Of a stretch of 64,000 nucleotides of DNA, positions 22,715 to 34,429 are shown piece after piece. Position numbers and translations under genes: made by a program. This DNA is from Hedera helix (Eukaryota > Streptophyta > Magnoliopsida > Apiales > Araliaceae). The stretch lies in contig OX359266.1 of NCBI GenBank assembly GCA_947179155.2, forward strand, positions 18,252,598-18,316,597, written 5' to 3'. Within the stretch, counting starts at the first letter, position 1. The number at the start of each line of letters is the position of its first letter. The notes below the pieces were generated by a model. That model was not told where the DNA came from and searched no databases. It was given only the letters and a program-made list of their open reading frames with translations.

Positions 22715-23860
22715 ATGCCGCCACGTAGACAACCACCAAGGAACCAGGGGGTAGAAGAGTCAGTTAACAACGACGAGGGGGGACACAACATAGACCCAAT
22801 GTAGAACTTCGTTGACATGCTAGCTGAGGCAATGCAAAACCGCCACCCAGTAGTAGCAAATCCGCCACCACCACCAAATTAGTTGGCAAATTTTAGAGAC
22901 TTTAAAGCAGTGGGACCGCCAGAGTTTAGGGGAACGTCAAACCCGATAGAAGCCCAGTCATGGATAAAGGAAATAGAGAAAGCGTTCGTTATCGCAAGAG
23001 TAACTGAGGAGCAAAAGACAATCTTTGTTACCTATATGATGAAGGGAGAAGCCAATTTCTGGTGGGAAGCCAATCAGAATAGGGCTGGCAATGGTGTGGT
23101 GCCATGGACAAGATTTAAGGAAATATTCGACGAGAATTATTTCTCGAAGAGTATGAAAAGTAGGATGGAAGTGAAATTTCTAGATTGAAGCAAGAGAACA
23201 TGTTGATACCGGAGTACGCGGCAAGATTCAATGAGCTGGCCAGGTTCGCTCCAAATCAGGTGGACACGGAGGAATGCAAGGCCAGAAGGTTTGAAAACGG
23301 ATTGAGACCTTAGATATTCAAAAAGGTAGCAGTACTGCAGATTGACTCATTCTCAACCTTACTGGAGAAGTCAATCATTATAGAAGGGGGAAATGATGCG
23401 TTAACCAAATTTAATCAAGAGAGGAATAAAAAGAAGATTGAAGAGGGATGTAAGAACAGTAACAGTGGGGGCAATAATAATAACAATAACAGCAACAAAC
23501 GCAAATGGGACAACAACAACGACGACAAGAGCTCAGGGAATCAACAAGGAAATGTTCAGAAAAGGCCGGCATGCAATATATGTGGAAATAATCATTTCGG
23601 GGAGTGCAGGAAAGGCAAGAACACGTGCTACAATTGTGGTTAGGTGGGACATATTTCTCCAAATTGTCCCCTCCCAAAGAAAGTGAGATGCTTTTCCTGC
23701 GGAGCTTCTGACCACATGATAAAGGATTGTCCTAAGAAGAAGAATGATGGGGGAAGCAACTACAAGGGCAATAACAGCAAATTGGCTATTGGGGGACCGG
23801 TACCACAGAACAAGCCGACAACAAGAACTTTCAATATGACGGTGCAAGATGCCGTGGAAT
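22715..23860 (+). pseudogene. Gypsy 1 gag
   Basis: The start ATG at 22715 gives MPPRRQPPRNQG, a basic start seen in chromovirus gags; gypsy 2 has the same start at 50461. In-frame stops at codon 30 and codon 56 follow. 22883-23188 keeps the Retrotrans_gag domain (KAVGPPEFRG, EAQSWIKEIEKAF, GEANFWWE). A one-base loss at about 23187 shifts the frame. A basic Asn/Lys-rich stretch is followed by three zinc knuckles: CNICGNNHFGEC (spacing altered), CYNCG.VGHISPNC (a stop replaces one residue) and CFSCGASDHMIKDC. Three knuckles are usual for this clade. Structural protein of the virus-like particle; not functional here. Confidence 0.85.
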
Positions 23861-24395
23861 CAAAAGACGTGGTGTCAGGTATTATTCCGATCAATAATAT
23901 AAATGCATATGTATTGTTTGATTCGGGCGCTACCTGTTCATTTGTGTCTGACGATTTCGCTAGATGGTTAAAATTGCCTAGAGAAAAACTAGAAAACTCA
24001 ATGAACATAAAAGTTGCTAATAAGGAAGTGATTCCTGTAGAGTACATACATAGAAATTGTTGTGCTGAAATCAGGGGTCAGAAGTTGAGTATAAATCTAA
24101 TTCTGATACGTTTAGGGGAGTTTGATGTAATACTCGGGATGGATTGGTTGTTTAGCCACGGAGCGATAATTGATTGTCAGAAAAAGTGCATACACCTTAA
24201 GACACCAAACAAGTCTAAGGTCGTATTTTATGGCAGCAAGTTGTCAAGACAGTCTTCTTGTCTAACAATGATGCAGGCCAAGAAATTATTGAAGAAAGGT
24301 TGTGTAGGGTATTTGGCTCATGTGGTGGATACACAAATGGTGAGCCCCGGGATGGAGCAAATACCAGTAGTTAGGGAGTTCATGGACGTTTTTCC
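23861..24395 (+). pseudogene. Gypsy 1 protease
   Basis: Inside the open stretch 23644-24528. The aspartic protease motif FDSGATCSFVS has its catalytic Asp at 23920-23922. The flap-like MNIKVANKEV region follows, then the C-terminal ILGMDWL at about 24131. This part has no internal stop and is the best-kept section of the element's pol. Confidence 0.85.
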
Positions 24396-25330
24396 AGATG
24401 TACTGCCAGGTTTACCGCCGGACAGGGAGATAGAATTTGTAATTGATTTAGTACCGGGGACAACACCAATATCGAAGGCACCATATATGATGGCTCCAGC
24501 AGAAATGAAGGAATTGATGGTCCAGTAACAGGAGTTGTTGGATAATAAGTACATTCAGCCAAGTGTATTTCAATGGGGAGCACATGTGTTGTTTGTAAAG
24601 AAGAAGGATGGGTCGATGAGACTGTGTATGGATTATAGAGATCTATGGATCGATGAGACTGTGTATTGATTATAGAGATCTGAATAAGGTAACAATTAAG
24701 AACAAGTACCCGTTGCCACGAATTGACGATCTTTTCGATCAATTGAAAGGGGCGAAGTACTTTTCAAAGATTGACTTAAGGACTGGTTATCATCAGTTGA
24801 AATTTAGGAAGGAGGATGTACCCAAGACGGCATTCAGAACTCGATATGGGCATTATGAGTTTCTAGTGATGTCGTTTGGACTAACGAATGCGCCAGCCGC
24901 ATTTATGGACATGATGAATAGAATATTCAAGCAATACGTGGATAAATTTATTATTGTGTTCATTGACGATATTTTGGTGTACTCTAAGATGAAGGAGGAG
25001 CATGCTGAACACCTAAGATTGGTGTTGGATATTTTACAGAGAGCAGTTGTATGCTAAGTTTTTGAAGTGTGAATTCTGGTTGGAGAGAGTTCAATTTTTA
25101 GGTCATGTTATTGACAAGGAGGGAGTTTCAGTTGATCCAGCGAATGTTGAATCGGTGATAAATTGGGAACAACCAAGGTCGCCAACAGAGATAAGAAGTT
25201 TCTTAGGGTTAACGGGTTACTATCGGAGATTCATTCAAGACTTTTCAAAGATAGCAACACCGTTGACCAACTTAATGAGGAAGACAGTAAAATATGTATG
25301 GACGGAGAAGTGTGAGGAAAGTTTTCAGGA
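24396..25330 (+). pseudogene. Gypsy 1 reverse transcriptase
   Basis: It begins with the FPDVLPGLPPDREIEF and PGTTPISKAPYMMAPAE blocks. A stop at 24526, a 37-bp tandem duplication (24610-24683) and a frameshift near 25056 break it. 24653-25057 gives the fingers and palm: MRLCIDYRDLNKVT, FSKIDLRTGYHQ, MSFGLTNAPAAF, and the active site FIDDILVYS (Asp pair at 24965-24970). 25047 onward has the thumb: FLGHVIDKEGVSVDP, then SFLGLTGYYRRFI. Confidence 0.88.
24610..24683 (+). repeat. 37-bp tandem duplication in RT
   Basis: TCGATGAGACTGTGTAT and the following TATAGAGATCT occur twice, offset by 37 bases. Gypsy 2 has one copy, so the duplication is private and shifts the reading frame. Confidence 0.9.
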
Positions 25331-25730
25331 GTTAAATAAAAGACTTAGTGAAGCACCTGTATTGACCTTACCGGACGATACAGGAGGTTTTACGGTCTAC
25401 AGTGATGCATCGCACAAGGGACTTGGCCGTGTGCTTATGCAAAACGGCAAAATTGTTGCGTATGCGTCTAGACAAATGAAAGATTATGAGAAGAGATACC
25501 CTACCCACGATTTGGAGCTGGCAACAGTAGTGTTTGCCCTTAAAATTTGGAGGCATTATTTGTATGGAGAGAAATGTGAGATATTCACAGACCATAAGAG
25601 TCTGAAATATATCTTCACATAGAAGGAGTTGAATATGAGGCAACAGAGATGGTTATAATTGATCAAAGACTATGATTGTGAAATTATATACCATCCCGGC
25701 AAGGCCAACGTAGTAGCAGATGCTCTAAGT
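25331..25730 (+). pseudogene. Gypsy 1 RNase H
   Basis: FTVYSDASHKGLG (first Asp at 25404), then DLELATVVFALKIWRHYL with the Glu, and IFTDHKSLKYIFT with the second Asp, form the D-E-D catalytic set. Stops at 25621 (TAG where gypsy 2 has CAG) and at 25656 interrupt the end; the KADALSRK-like block (VVADALSRKSRE) closes it. Confidence 0.87.
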
Positions 25731-26830
25731 AGAAAGAGTAGGGAGAAATTGTTCATATTGACAGATCAGGAACAATTGGTTCAAGAGATGGCTCAGATGG
25801 AGTTAGAAGTGAGAAATCCAAACGAGTCAATAGAAGTGGAGGCGAGCCCAACCATGTTAGATAGGGTAAAAGAGGCTCAAGAAAAAGATGAGGAATGCGA
25901 CAGAATATGAAAGAGGATGACCGATGGGGAAGAGGTCAAGTTTAAAATTGATAGCATGGGATTGCTGAGATTTGAAAATCGTTTTTGGGTACCACTAGTA
26001 CCTGAATTACGAGAAGAAATTTTGCAAGAGACCCACAGTACAAGATACTCGATACATCCGGGGAGTACGAAAATATATCAAGATCTACGTCAGCATTTTT
26101 GGTGGCCGAATTTAAAAAGGGAGGTTGCAGAATGTGTCAGCTGATGCCTAACTTGTCAAAGGGTAAAGGCAGAATATCAGAGACCGAGTGGATTACTACA
26201 ACCATTAGAAATTCCTGAGTGGAAATGGGAGCATATCACAATGGATTTTGTGGTAGGACTTCCAGCAACGCAGAAGGGATATGACGCAATATGGATGATT
26301 GTGGATCGACTAACAAAGTCAGCGCACTTTTTGCCGATCAAGATTAAGTTTAGTTTGGATCAGTTGGCTAAACTGTACCTCAAGGAAATAGTTTCAAGAC
26401 ATGGAGTTCCGGTATCGATTGTGTCAGACAGAGATCCACGCTTCATGTCAAAATTTTGGAGGAGTCTTCAGGAAAGATTGGGACATAACTGAGAATGAGT
26501 ACCGCGTATCATCCGCAGACTGATGGGCAAGCGAGAGAACAATTCAAACATTGGAAGATATGCTCAGAGCCTACGTGATGGATTTCAAGGGCAGTTGGGA
26601 AGACCATCTACCATTAGTTGAGTTTCCTTACAATAACAGTTACCATGCCAGCATAGGCATGCCGCCTTACGAAGCATTGTATGGAAGAAAATGCAGAACA
26701 CCTCTATGTTGGGATGAGGTAGGAGAACGCCGACTGTTGGGGCCAGAATTGGTTCAACAAACTGTAGAAATTATCAAGGTAATAAGAGCTCGACTAGTAG
26801 CAGCTCAAGACCGTTAGAAGAAATACGCCG
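25731..26830 (+). pseudogene. Gypsy 1 integrase
   Basis: The HHCC zinc finger spans about 26020-26160 (IHPGSTK.YQDLRQ.FWWPNLKREVAECVS, then a TGA where gypsy 2 has CGA, then CLTC). The core has the first Asp in ITMDFVVGLP (26244) and the second in IVSDRDPRF (26427). The region with the catalytic Glu (HPQTDGQ.SER) has lost one base near 26532, so the frame shifts before LEDMLRAYVMDFKG. A frameshift near 26490 also breaks it. Non-functional. Confidence 0.87.
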
Positions 26831-27290
26831 ATTTACATCGACAGAAGCGAGACTTTGAAGTTGAGAGTTTTGTGTTCATGAAGGTAGATCCCTGCAAGGG
26901 GAAGATCCGATTTGGAAAGAAATAGAAGTTGAGTCCGAGGTTCATAGGACCGTTCGAGATATTAAAGAGAGTGGGTGAAGTGGCATACGAGGTAGCTTTA
27001 CTTCCTGAACTGGAGCATATTCACAATGTGTTCCACGTGTCAGTGTTGCGACCATACAAACTAGACTACAAGCATGTCATATCCTATGAGTCGATACAAG
27101 TCGAAAAAGATCTATCATACGAGGAAATTCCTGTCCAGATACTAGATAGGAAAGAACAGAAATTACGGAATAAGGTTATACATTCTGTCAAAATTTTCTA
27201 GAGGAACCATAACGCTGAGGAAGCTACGTGGGAGCTTGAAGAAAAGATGAGGGCTAACTATCCAAATCTTTTCGAGTAGTTTAAAATTGT
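26831..27290 (+). pseudogene. Gypsy 1 integrase C-terminus with chromodomain-like tail
   Basis: The GPFEILKRVGEVAYEVALLPELEHIHNVFHVSVLR segment is the conserved GPY/F-type module. After it, YEEIPVQILDRKEQKLRNKVIHSVKIF, a stop (TAG for TGG), and RNHNAEEATWELEE match the degenerate chromodomain of plant chromoviruses, which in active relatives directs integration to heterochromatin. Confidence 0.8.
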
Positions 27291-27314
27291 AATTCCGGGG
27301 ATGGAATTCTTATA

Positions 27315-27333
27315 GGGGGGGGGGGGGGGAGAA
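27315..27333 (+). other. Gypsy 1 polypurine tract
   Basis: Fifteen G followed by AGAA directly before the 3' LTR; start site for plus-strand DNA synthesis. The uninterrupted G run has probably expanded by slippage. Confidence 0.85.
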
Positions 27334-27779
27334 TGTAATGACCACGAATTTCAGTAGTCATTGTCATTATAATTAATAAAGAATTAGCAATGAATTTAAA
27401 ATTTTTATATTAAATTAATTGTGCATTAGATAATTAAATAAATGTACTTATGTGTATGTATATTTATTTAAAGAATTAAAGCAACGTGTATAATTAATTA
27501 AAGCAAATCTAATTGGATTATATTTTAAATCCAAATGAGTTGTTAAACTAGGTCAATTAAATTTACCTAGTAGCCCAAGTAATTAAATTAAACTTTAGTC
27601 CATGTAATTAATTAAACAAGCCCAATGCTTATTTTAATTAAAGGTAGCATAATTATTTAAATGCGGGCCCAATGTGTTATTTAAATTGAGCCCAAACCAA
27701 TTCAATGAATGAGCCCAATATATTTAATCCTAGGATCCATTATGGAGCCCAATAAGAAGTCAAAATTGGTCAACATTGT

Positions 27780-27782
<3 letters not shown>

Positions 27783-27831
<49 letters not shown>
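27783..27831. repeat. (TA)n microsatellite in 3' LTR
   Basis: About 49 bp of TA. The 5' LTR has a short TA core inside a perfect palindrome here; the expansion has erased the left arm of it. Confidence 0.9.
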
Positions 27832-27833
<2 letters not shown>

Positions 27834-28095
27834 AGTATATATGCATAATTAAAGCATTAAAATTAAAGCAAAAATGGGTGATTAAATCCCATTTTCCAGC
27901 AATTTAGGGGGTCCCACTTGGGGGTTGCTTGATCTTCATATTGCTTCTTTTATACATTATGTCATAGTAGGTGAACCACCCAAGTCAATCAAGAAGTCAT
28001 TCAACTAGTCCATCCATGCTATAGTAATCCAACTTAAGCTCTTAATGTGACTATGTTGGTGAATTAGGAAGGTTAATGAAAGTTTAATAGATGGT

Positions 28096-28104
28096 TATAT
28101 ATAG
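28096..28104 (+). promoter_or_regulatory. TATA box of gypsy 1 3' LTR
   Basis: TATATATAG followed by AGTGCTCCACATAC; equivalent of 13748-13756. Confidence 0.5.
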
Positions 28105-29289
28105 AGTGCTCCACATACTTGAAATGTTTGTTAGTCATTTGCAAGTATTCTAGAGAAAAGAAAGTGAGAGCATTTGTGAGAATTTGAGAGATACACTTGG
28201 GGGTTGAGAGAAAAAGTTAGAGAAGGAGCTTGGTGAATGTCACAAAGCATCATCACATACTTTGGTAGGAGGAGAAGAAGAGCACACAAGTCACAAAGGT
28301 TTAAAAGTGCTCTAAACATCTCTTTATTTTATTTTTGTAGGCTAGAAGTGTTTATCTATGTAATATATGAATATTCATAGTATGAAGTGTTTATATCATG
28401 TTTTGGTATGTGTATTTTGCATGAAAACATAAGAAATGTTCATAGTGTATTTTTAATGGTAAAACCTAACTAAGCATGTTGTGTTTAAAGTTGTATTTTG
28501 AAATGTACAATTTGGAAATTGGATTTTTATGGCTAGAAAGTTAGATCTATGAATTTTAAAGAAAATCCAACTTGAAGCTTTCAAAAATATTGAATAAAGA
28601 AGAAGTTATAACTTTTACCGTAAATGATGTCGTTTTTAAACCCTAGGTGGTTCGATCTTCAAATTTTGTGTCAAACATTTTCAAAAATGTGATTGAACCA
28701 TGAAATATTGTAAAACAGGAAGTTACAAAGTTAACAAAACTGAGTTTGTGTCATTTGGACATATAGATCACATTTTATTCAAGTTTGAACAAATAAAATA
28801 AAGGATTTGTGAAGTTAGTTTTTATCTTATCCTTGTATGCAGTTTTGAGTCTAGTTACGTTCGGAATTTAAATTTGTGATCTAAAGAGAAATTTTAGAGG
28901 GGAAAATTATAATAAGAATGGACTCAAGAATCACATCAAAATGTTTTAAAATGAAGAAGTTATGGCTCTCGGAGCGTCGGAGGCTCGAGTAGTCAAAAAA
29001 ATTGAATTCCGGACATAATGTCCTTACGCACATGCGTCAGAACTGACGCAGCTGTGCCATAACACGCTGCCAGGCAGTGTTGGGCAGTCTGGGTCGGCTC
29101 CGGGTCGGTCCGGGTCAGGTCGGGTCGATCCGGGTTGAGTTTTCATTGAAAAATTAAGTTAAAATAGGTGTAAAATGAATATATTTGGATATTAAACTAA
29201 CATATATGAAGTCTAATTATAAATGAATGTTAGCTAAATTTTTAAATTAAATACTAAGGTTAACCCAATTTAAAAGTTAACTTTTGATA

Positions 29290-29840
29290 TTATTTAAAGA
29301 GTATTAAAATATTACTACATGGTTAATAATATTAATAAGTGATTTAATATTATTAAATGATTGATAATTTTAGTAAGAGATTAAAATATTATTAAATGAG
29401 TAATAATATTAATAAGTCAATAAAATATTATTTAAATAAATAATAATATTAGTAAATGAAATAAAATATTATGATTAATAATATTAGATAATGATTAAAA
29501 TTTTATTAAATGATTAATAATATTAATAAGATAATAAAATATTATTAAATGATTAATAATATTAGATATTTAATAAAATATTATTAAATAATTAATAATA
29601 TTAGATAATGAATAAAATATTATTAAATGATTAATAATATTAATATTTTGATAATGTATTATTATATGGTTAAAGATTAATAAAATATTATTAAGTGATT
29701 AATAATATTATAAGACTAATAGAATATTATTAATTGTTAATAATGTTAGATAAGAATGTGAACTATATTAAGTAATTAATATATGTTTTATGTGATTGAA
29801 ATATTATCAAGTAATGATAACATTTCCTAAGTGTTTAATA
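29290..29840 (+). repeat. AT hairpin array in gypsy 1 3' LTR
   Basis: Collinear with 14985-15510, same arms and order of loops, a few substitutions. Confidence 0.85.
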
Positions 29841-30954
29841 TACCCTTAATTAATTAATTATGTGGTTAAGTATAACATGTATAGATGTTATCATATGAAT
29901 GTGTATATGATACTAATTTGAAAATCAACTTGATTAATTGTTAGGTCTATCTAAAGAGAATTTAAATTGAATTGGTTAGCAGTAGACCACGCACAAGGCA
30001 AGTTCTCTAACCCTACTCAATTATTGTTAAACAAGTTTCTATACTTGTAGTTATTATCAAAGTTTGAAGTGGTTTAATTATTTAAAATTATCTCACATGC
30101 ATATTGTTTATGAAATCGCACATAGTGCATTTGAGCTTAATAATCATTGATTCATGAACTGTATTAAAGATGTCTTAAGCTAATAGTTCAGCTAGACATT
30201 GCGTTTATAAATTCAATAACTTGAATACTGTTAAAAGCATATCCAAACCATTGCTTTATGCGGATTTCTTATGTTAAGTCTGAGAATTGAACAACCCTAA
30301 ATTAAGGGATTTTATGTCGGGAAACCGACTTTGGCGCTAGTTGACTAAATGTAATGCATATACAACGGGTTGAATAGGCTAATCCCCTTGAAAACCAAAA
30401 CTACTCAAAGGGTCAGAGGAAATTCTATTATACCCTCGTTAGTTCAGGGTCCTTGGTGACCACTCAGCATTTAAGATTCAAATATTCCTGTTTAATGAAA
30501 TTTGAGTCTTGTTCATTTCACCATTGTTTTATCCATTGTTAAAACCATTGATGTTATTTCCCATTCATTCATGATATATTAAATCTCTATGATTGTTCTT
30601 AACTTGCTGAACAAACTAGTTGCTCATCCTTGCTATATCATGAATAATTTTTCAGATAGACCTGACTGCTCCAAGAAGGATAAGGGGAAAGGGAAAGCCA
30701 GAAATTAAGTTAAATTATGCTTGTTAATTAATGTTTAGAAATGTATTTACTGTTGGTAAATCTTTTGTAATTCCTTATGATAGGAACTGTTTATGTTATG
30801 GTTAATAGACCCTGGTATTGTAACCTTTTTGTAAGGAACCAATATGTATTATTCCGTTAAGTTTAAATGCAATGTATGTATTTAATTACTAGTAATGTAT
30901 TAATCAGTGAGAACCAAACCCGAGGTTATGGAACCCGGATTTGGGGTCGTCATA

Positions 30955-32230
30955 AACAATCTCTTCCTTAGAGACTTAGTATGCAACGTTTGTAGGGATA
31001 GACAAATTAAGGACATTTGCTAGTTTTTCAGCATTGAGAACTATTCTCAAATTTCTTTAACCAATTCGAACAATTCAGTACGATTAAATTATTAGCATCC
31101 AATATTCTATGTAGTGCTAATTAATTAAAATAACAAAATTCTTTAAGTGAATTAATAACAACATTAACATGAATTTATTTTATTAATCACCAAGTTAATT
31201 AGGATTTTATTTAAAATGGTGTCTCGCACTATTTTTATCAAACTATATTACCCTCAATATATAGTTTGACAAATCTAGTTAAAGATTGGCTAGTGAGAAA
31301 AAGATCATGTTTCAAATGTATATAGCTTTATGTGACACAATAAACTATATATAAATAAATAGGTAGACAACTCTTTATCAATTACAACATGTTACTCCTT
31401 GTATTTTGCCTCTTGGATTATTATGATCATATGTGACACATCCAAATCAAAATTATCCAAGTTAGGTCCGACCTAGCATTTTCATGTAAGTGAAAAGAAA
31501 AACACTGTCATTGTGTTACTCAACAAAATAGCACTGCTCAATTCTTTTATAAGCATAAAATATGATATAACATCTCAAAAAATTAATATAAGTCTTGTGT
31601 GACACAACAAACTTATAATGATTATTTGATACTCTATCATTTTATCATGCTAGAAGGCGACATTCGATGTTCCAAATATCTTTGAAAGTTACAACTTAAT
31701 ATAATAAATCTTAAGGGGTTTGTTATTAATTGTCTCATCTTGTTTAGCTTGTATGCACATATGTATATATATATAAAATGCGCGTTGTATTAATTAACAT
31801 GCGAAACAGGTTTTAAAATATATAATATATACATAATTAACATGCACATATAAAATACTATATTCTACTTTGATTGATTATGAACTTTATTCTACTTTGG
31901 TTTATTTGAGCCACCAAATAAACCAAATGGTCAAACCTAAGGTGCAAGAATAAATACATAAATATAACTATTACATTTAACCCGGGCTCCAACAAGCTCC
32001 TTGATCTTCGGTTTCAATTCTTCATGTAAACCTAATTAATCATATTACAAACTATTTTCATAAAATAGAAACCTTGATCAGCAGTCAAGGGGAAGTACAT
32101 ATGAGGGAGATAGAATTTACATTAGAAATATTATAAAATACGAGATACGCATAACCCATTTATTGAAGCATCCACGTAAAATAAATCCAATCATATTAAT
32201 CAATAGTTTATATTCAATCCTTTTATTATC

Positions 32231-32284
<54 letters not shown>

Positions 32285-32465
32285 ACTCAGATCTTGAAAT
32301 TAAAACATTCAATATATGCATTGATATCATTTAATGGGCAATTTGAAGTTGCATGAAATCTAATTTCAAGTTTAAAATAACTCTTTATTTTAATTATAAA
32401 ATCATATAAAATAACCCTTTATTTTAATTTTTTTACAAACGCACAAAATATCAAAAACAGACAAA
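30955..32465 (-). pseudogene. Copia leader and gag start on minus strand (element E, part 2)
   Basis: Reverse complement of about 5030-6660 of element B, continuing 12061-13007 across the gypsy 1 insertion. It includes the gag start area (30960-31100) and the long AT-rich leader; the 'caccttaggtttgacc' block at 31932-31960 is well conserved. No ORF of significance. It ends where a minus-strand gypsy LTR begins. Confidence 0.75.
32231..32279. repeat. (TA)n(CA)n microsatellite
   Basis: TA run changing to CA at about 32253. Confidence 0.95.
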
Positions 32466-32635
32466 ATCAGCAAGGTCCGACCTTAATAAATTCAAAACAT
32501 AAGTTTTGATACAACATCGAATAACAACATTTATGACATAATAATAAGTCTATTCAGCAACCTTGCCATTGACTTATCTTTTCCCTAGTCGGTGCCTTAC
32601 TCAGTCTTAATTGTAATGTTTAATGAAAGCAAGAA

Positions 32636-32654
32636 TGAGCAACAAGTTTGCTCA
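32636..32654 (-). other. Conserved LTR 3' hairpin (minus-strand copy)
   Basis: TGAGCAA, loop CAAGT on the plus strand, TTGCTCA: a perfect 7-bp stem. The loop differs from the other copies while the stem is kept. Confidence 0.7.
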
Positions 32655-32865
32655 ACAAGTATAAAGCAATAAAATTAAACATTTATGTGTAAATATTCAT
32701 ATCTCAAGGGATGTAACAACAAGTAATAGCTCATGAATTAAGTAAATGAATTGTGAACAATGCAAGTATCTATAGTTCCAAGTTTGATTATTTATATTAC
32801 TAAAGAGTCACTATGGACTAAAGGATTTTTATACGAATCAAGAACTTTAATATTTTTAAATTAAT

Positions 32866-33809
32866 GAATACAAGAAAATCGTATAGTTCCGACGAAATTA
32901 TTTTCGACGGAAATATTTTAGTCGAATTTAAGTTTTTTCCAACCGAATATTTCGTCAGAAATAATTTTGTCGGAAATATGCTGATTACAGTGAATTGCAG
33001 TAGTGCCAAAGTTTCCCGCCTGTGAAAATATATTTTCGACGGAATTTTCGTCGAAAATAAACTCCAATTATGTCGAAAATTAGCCAACTATAGTGTTTTG
33101 TGTTGGCGCCAAAGTTTCCGCTTGTGGAAATATATTTTCGACGAAAGTTCCGTCGAAAATAGACTTCAAATTCCGTCGAAATTACGCCAATTATAGGTGC
33201 CAATGTTCCCGCTTGTGGGAATATATTTTCGACAGAAGTTCCGTCGGAAATAATCTTTAAATTACGTCGAAATAAAACTTATGTTCTTTAATAGACCGAA
33301 CCAGCTGCTTCATTTTTTCCACTCTCTTTTGTTCTCAAGCAGTTGCGGTGGGCTTCCATCTCTTTGATTCCATCTCCCCTGTGCATCTGATTTTGCTTAT
33401 TCTGCATATTCTATGGTATGTTGGCAAGCCATTCATATATATTCTAGAGGTAAATTTCTTTCAATTAGAAGGATTATGCACTTTCTGTAAATATTATGCC
33501 ATGAAGCTGATTGAACTGGGAATTCAAACATGTTTGGACTAAAAATTAATTTATTGTTTGCTAAATGGCGAATTGTTTTCTTCCACTATATATATATATT
33601 TTTAAAAACTAAAAGTTATTTCCGACGGAATTTCCGTCGAAAATAACATTGAATTTTTCCGATTGAATTTCCGACGGAATTAATCTCGACGAGCTTAGTT
33701 ACGACCGAATTGCTGACCGAATTTTCTGTCAGAAATAAGGTAATTCCAATGAAATTTTCTTATTTTCGACGGAAAATTCCGTTGAAGATAAGCTTTTTTT
33801 TTTGTAGTG
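32866..33809. mobile_element. Non-autonomous CACTA (En/Spm-type) element
   Basis: The right end reads TTTTTTTTTGTAGTG, the inverse of a CACTACAAAAAAAAA terminus. The left end is a decayed partner (GAATACAAGAAAATCG for CACTACAAGAAAATCG). Both subterminal regions carry many copies of CGACGGAA and GTCGAAAATA in both orientations, as in plant CACTA elements, where such repeats bind the transposase. No transposase is encoded. A 3-bp target duplication is not clear (AAT, ATA). The centre (33260-33560) lacks these repeats and has a 64-codon ORF of unknown origin. Confidence 0.75.
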
Positions 33810-34429
33810 ATATTGTACTGAGTGGTCATGAACACATGCTTGAATTAACAGTCTTTCACTGAAAATTCACAATATAAACAAGTACAATATGTGATCAGCC
33901 TAAAGTACCTTATATTATGCATAACACTCAGACATGCATTTTGCACGAGTGTCGGTCTCACAACGTAAAATAGTTTCCCCTTCTATAAGATTGTTCTTCT
34001 CAGCATAAGAGTCTGCATTAAGGCAATTGGTTTGGATAGCTTTCTTAAAGAAATATGATTGCTTACAATCAGTCTTATCATTGGTCTAGCTGATACAAGT
34101 GGCATAGACGTACTTCTTAACACAATTAGGAATAATTGATATGTTAAATTTTCGCAAAAAGGGTTCGAATAATCGTTCATGAATATAATGATGATTTAAA
34201 TCATGTTTCATAGTATATAACTTAATCTTCACAATATAATTAAACAAGAATTATTCCATCAATTAATTCTATTTGTTTGAATTGATAAAGTACAAGTTAA
34301 AGTATTTGCGTGGATCGTCGACTCTATCTGACTTTGACTCCTTATCATTTGAACAACACATGTTCATTATATTCATCTAATGGTTAATCTTTATTAACCT
34401 TCAAATAATGATCTAGTCAATCTAACTTA

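Larger units (their letters stand above)
13008..30954 (+). mobile_element. Gypsy 1: Ty3/gypsy chromovirus-like element with a nested solo LTR
   Basis: LTRs start TGTAATGACCAC and end GTCACA (5') or GTCATA (3'). A 5-bp target duplication differs by one base (AGCAA, AACAA). Without the nested LTR and its duplication the element is about 13.3 kb. The order is 5' LTR, Met-tRNA primer site, coiled-coil ORF, gag with zinc knuckles, PR, RT, RNase H, INT, a chromodomain-like tail, polypurine tract, 3' LTR. INT after RT makes it Ty3/gypsy; the C-terminal EEP.QILDRK...VIHSVKI block and long LTRs suggest the Tekay/Del chromovirus clade. It is dead: at least ten stops and several frameshifts. Confidence 0.9.
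27334..30954 (+). repeat. Gypsy 1 3' LTR
   Basis: 3621 bp, collinear with the 5' LTR. TA run at 27783-27831, TATA box TATATATAG at 28096-28104, GC-rich block at 29030-29140, AT hairpin array at 29290-29840, conserved hairpin at 30608-30626. Substitutions against the 5' LTR are few and scattered, so insertion is not ancient. The end GTCATA departs from the canonical CA. Confidence 0.92.

Noticed and set aside
33348..33542. 64-codon ORF in the CACTA element as a transposase
   Set aside because: Too short and without any transposase motif; at most a captured fragment.
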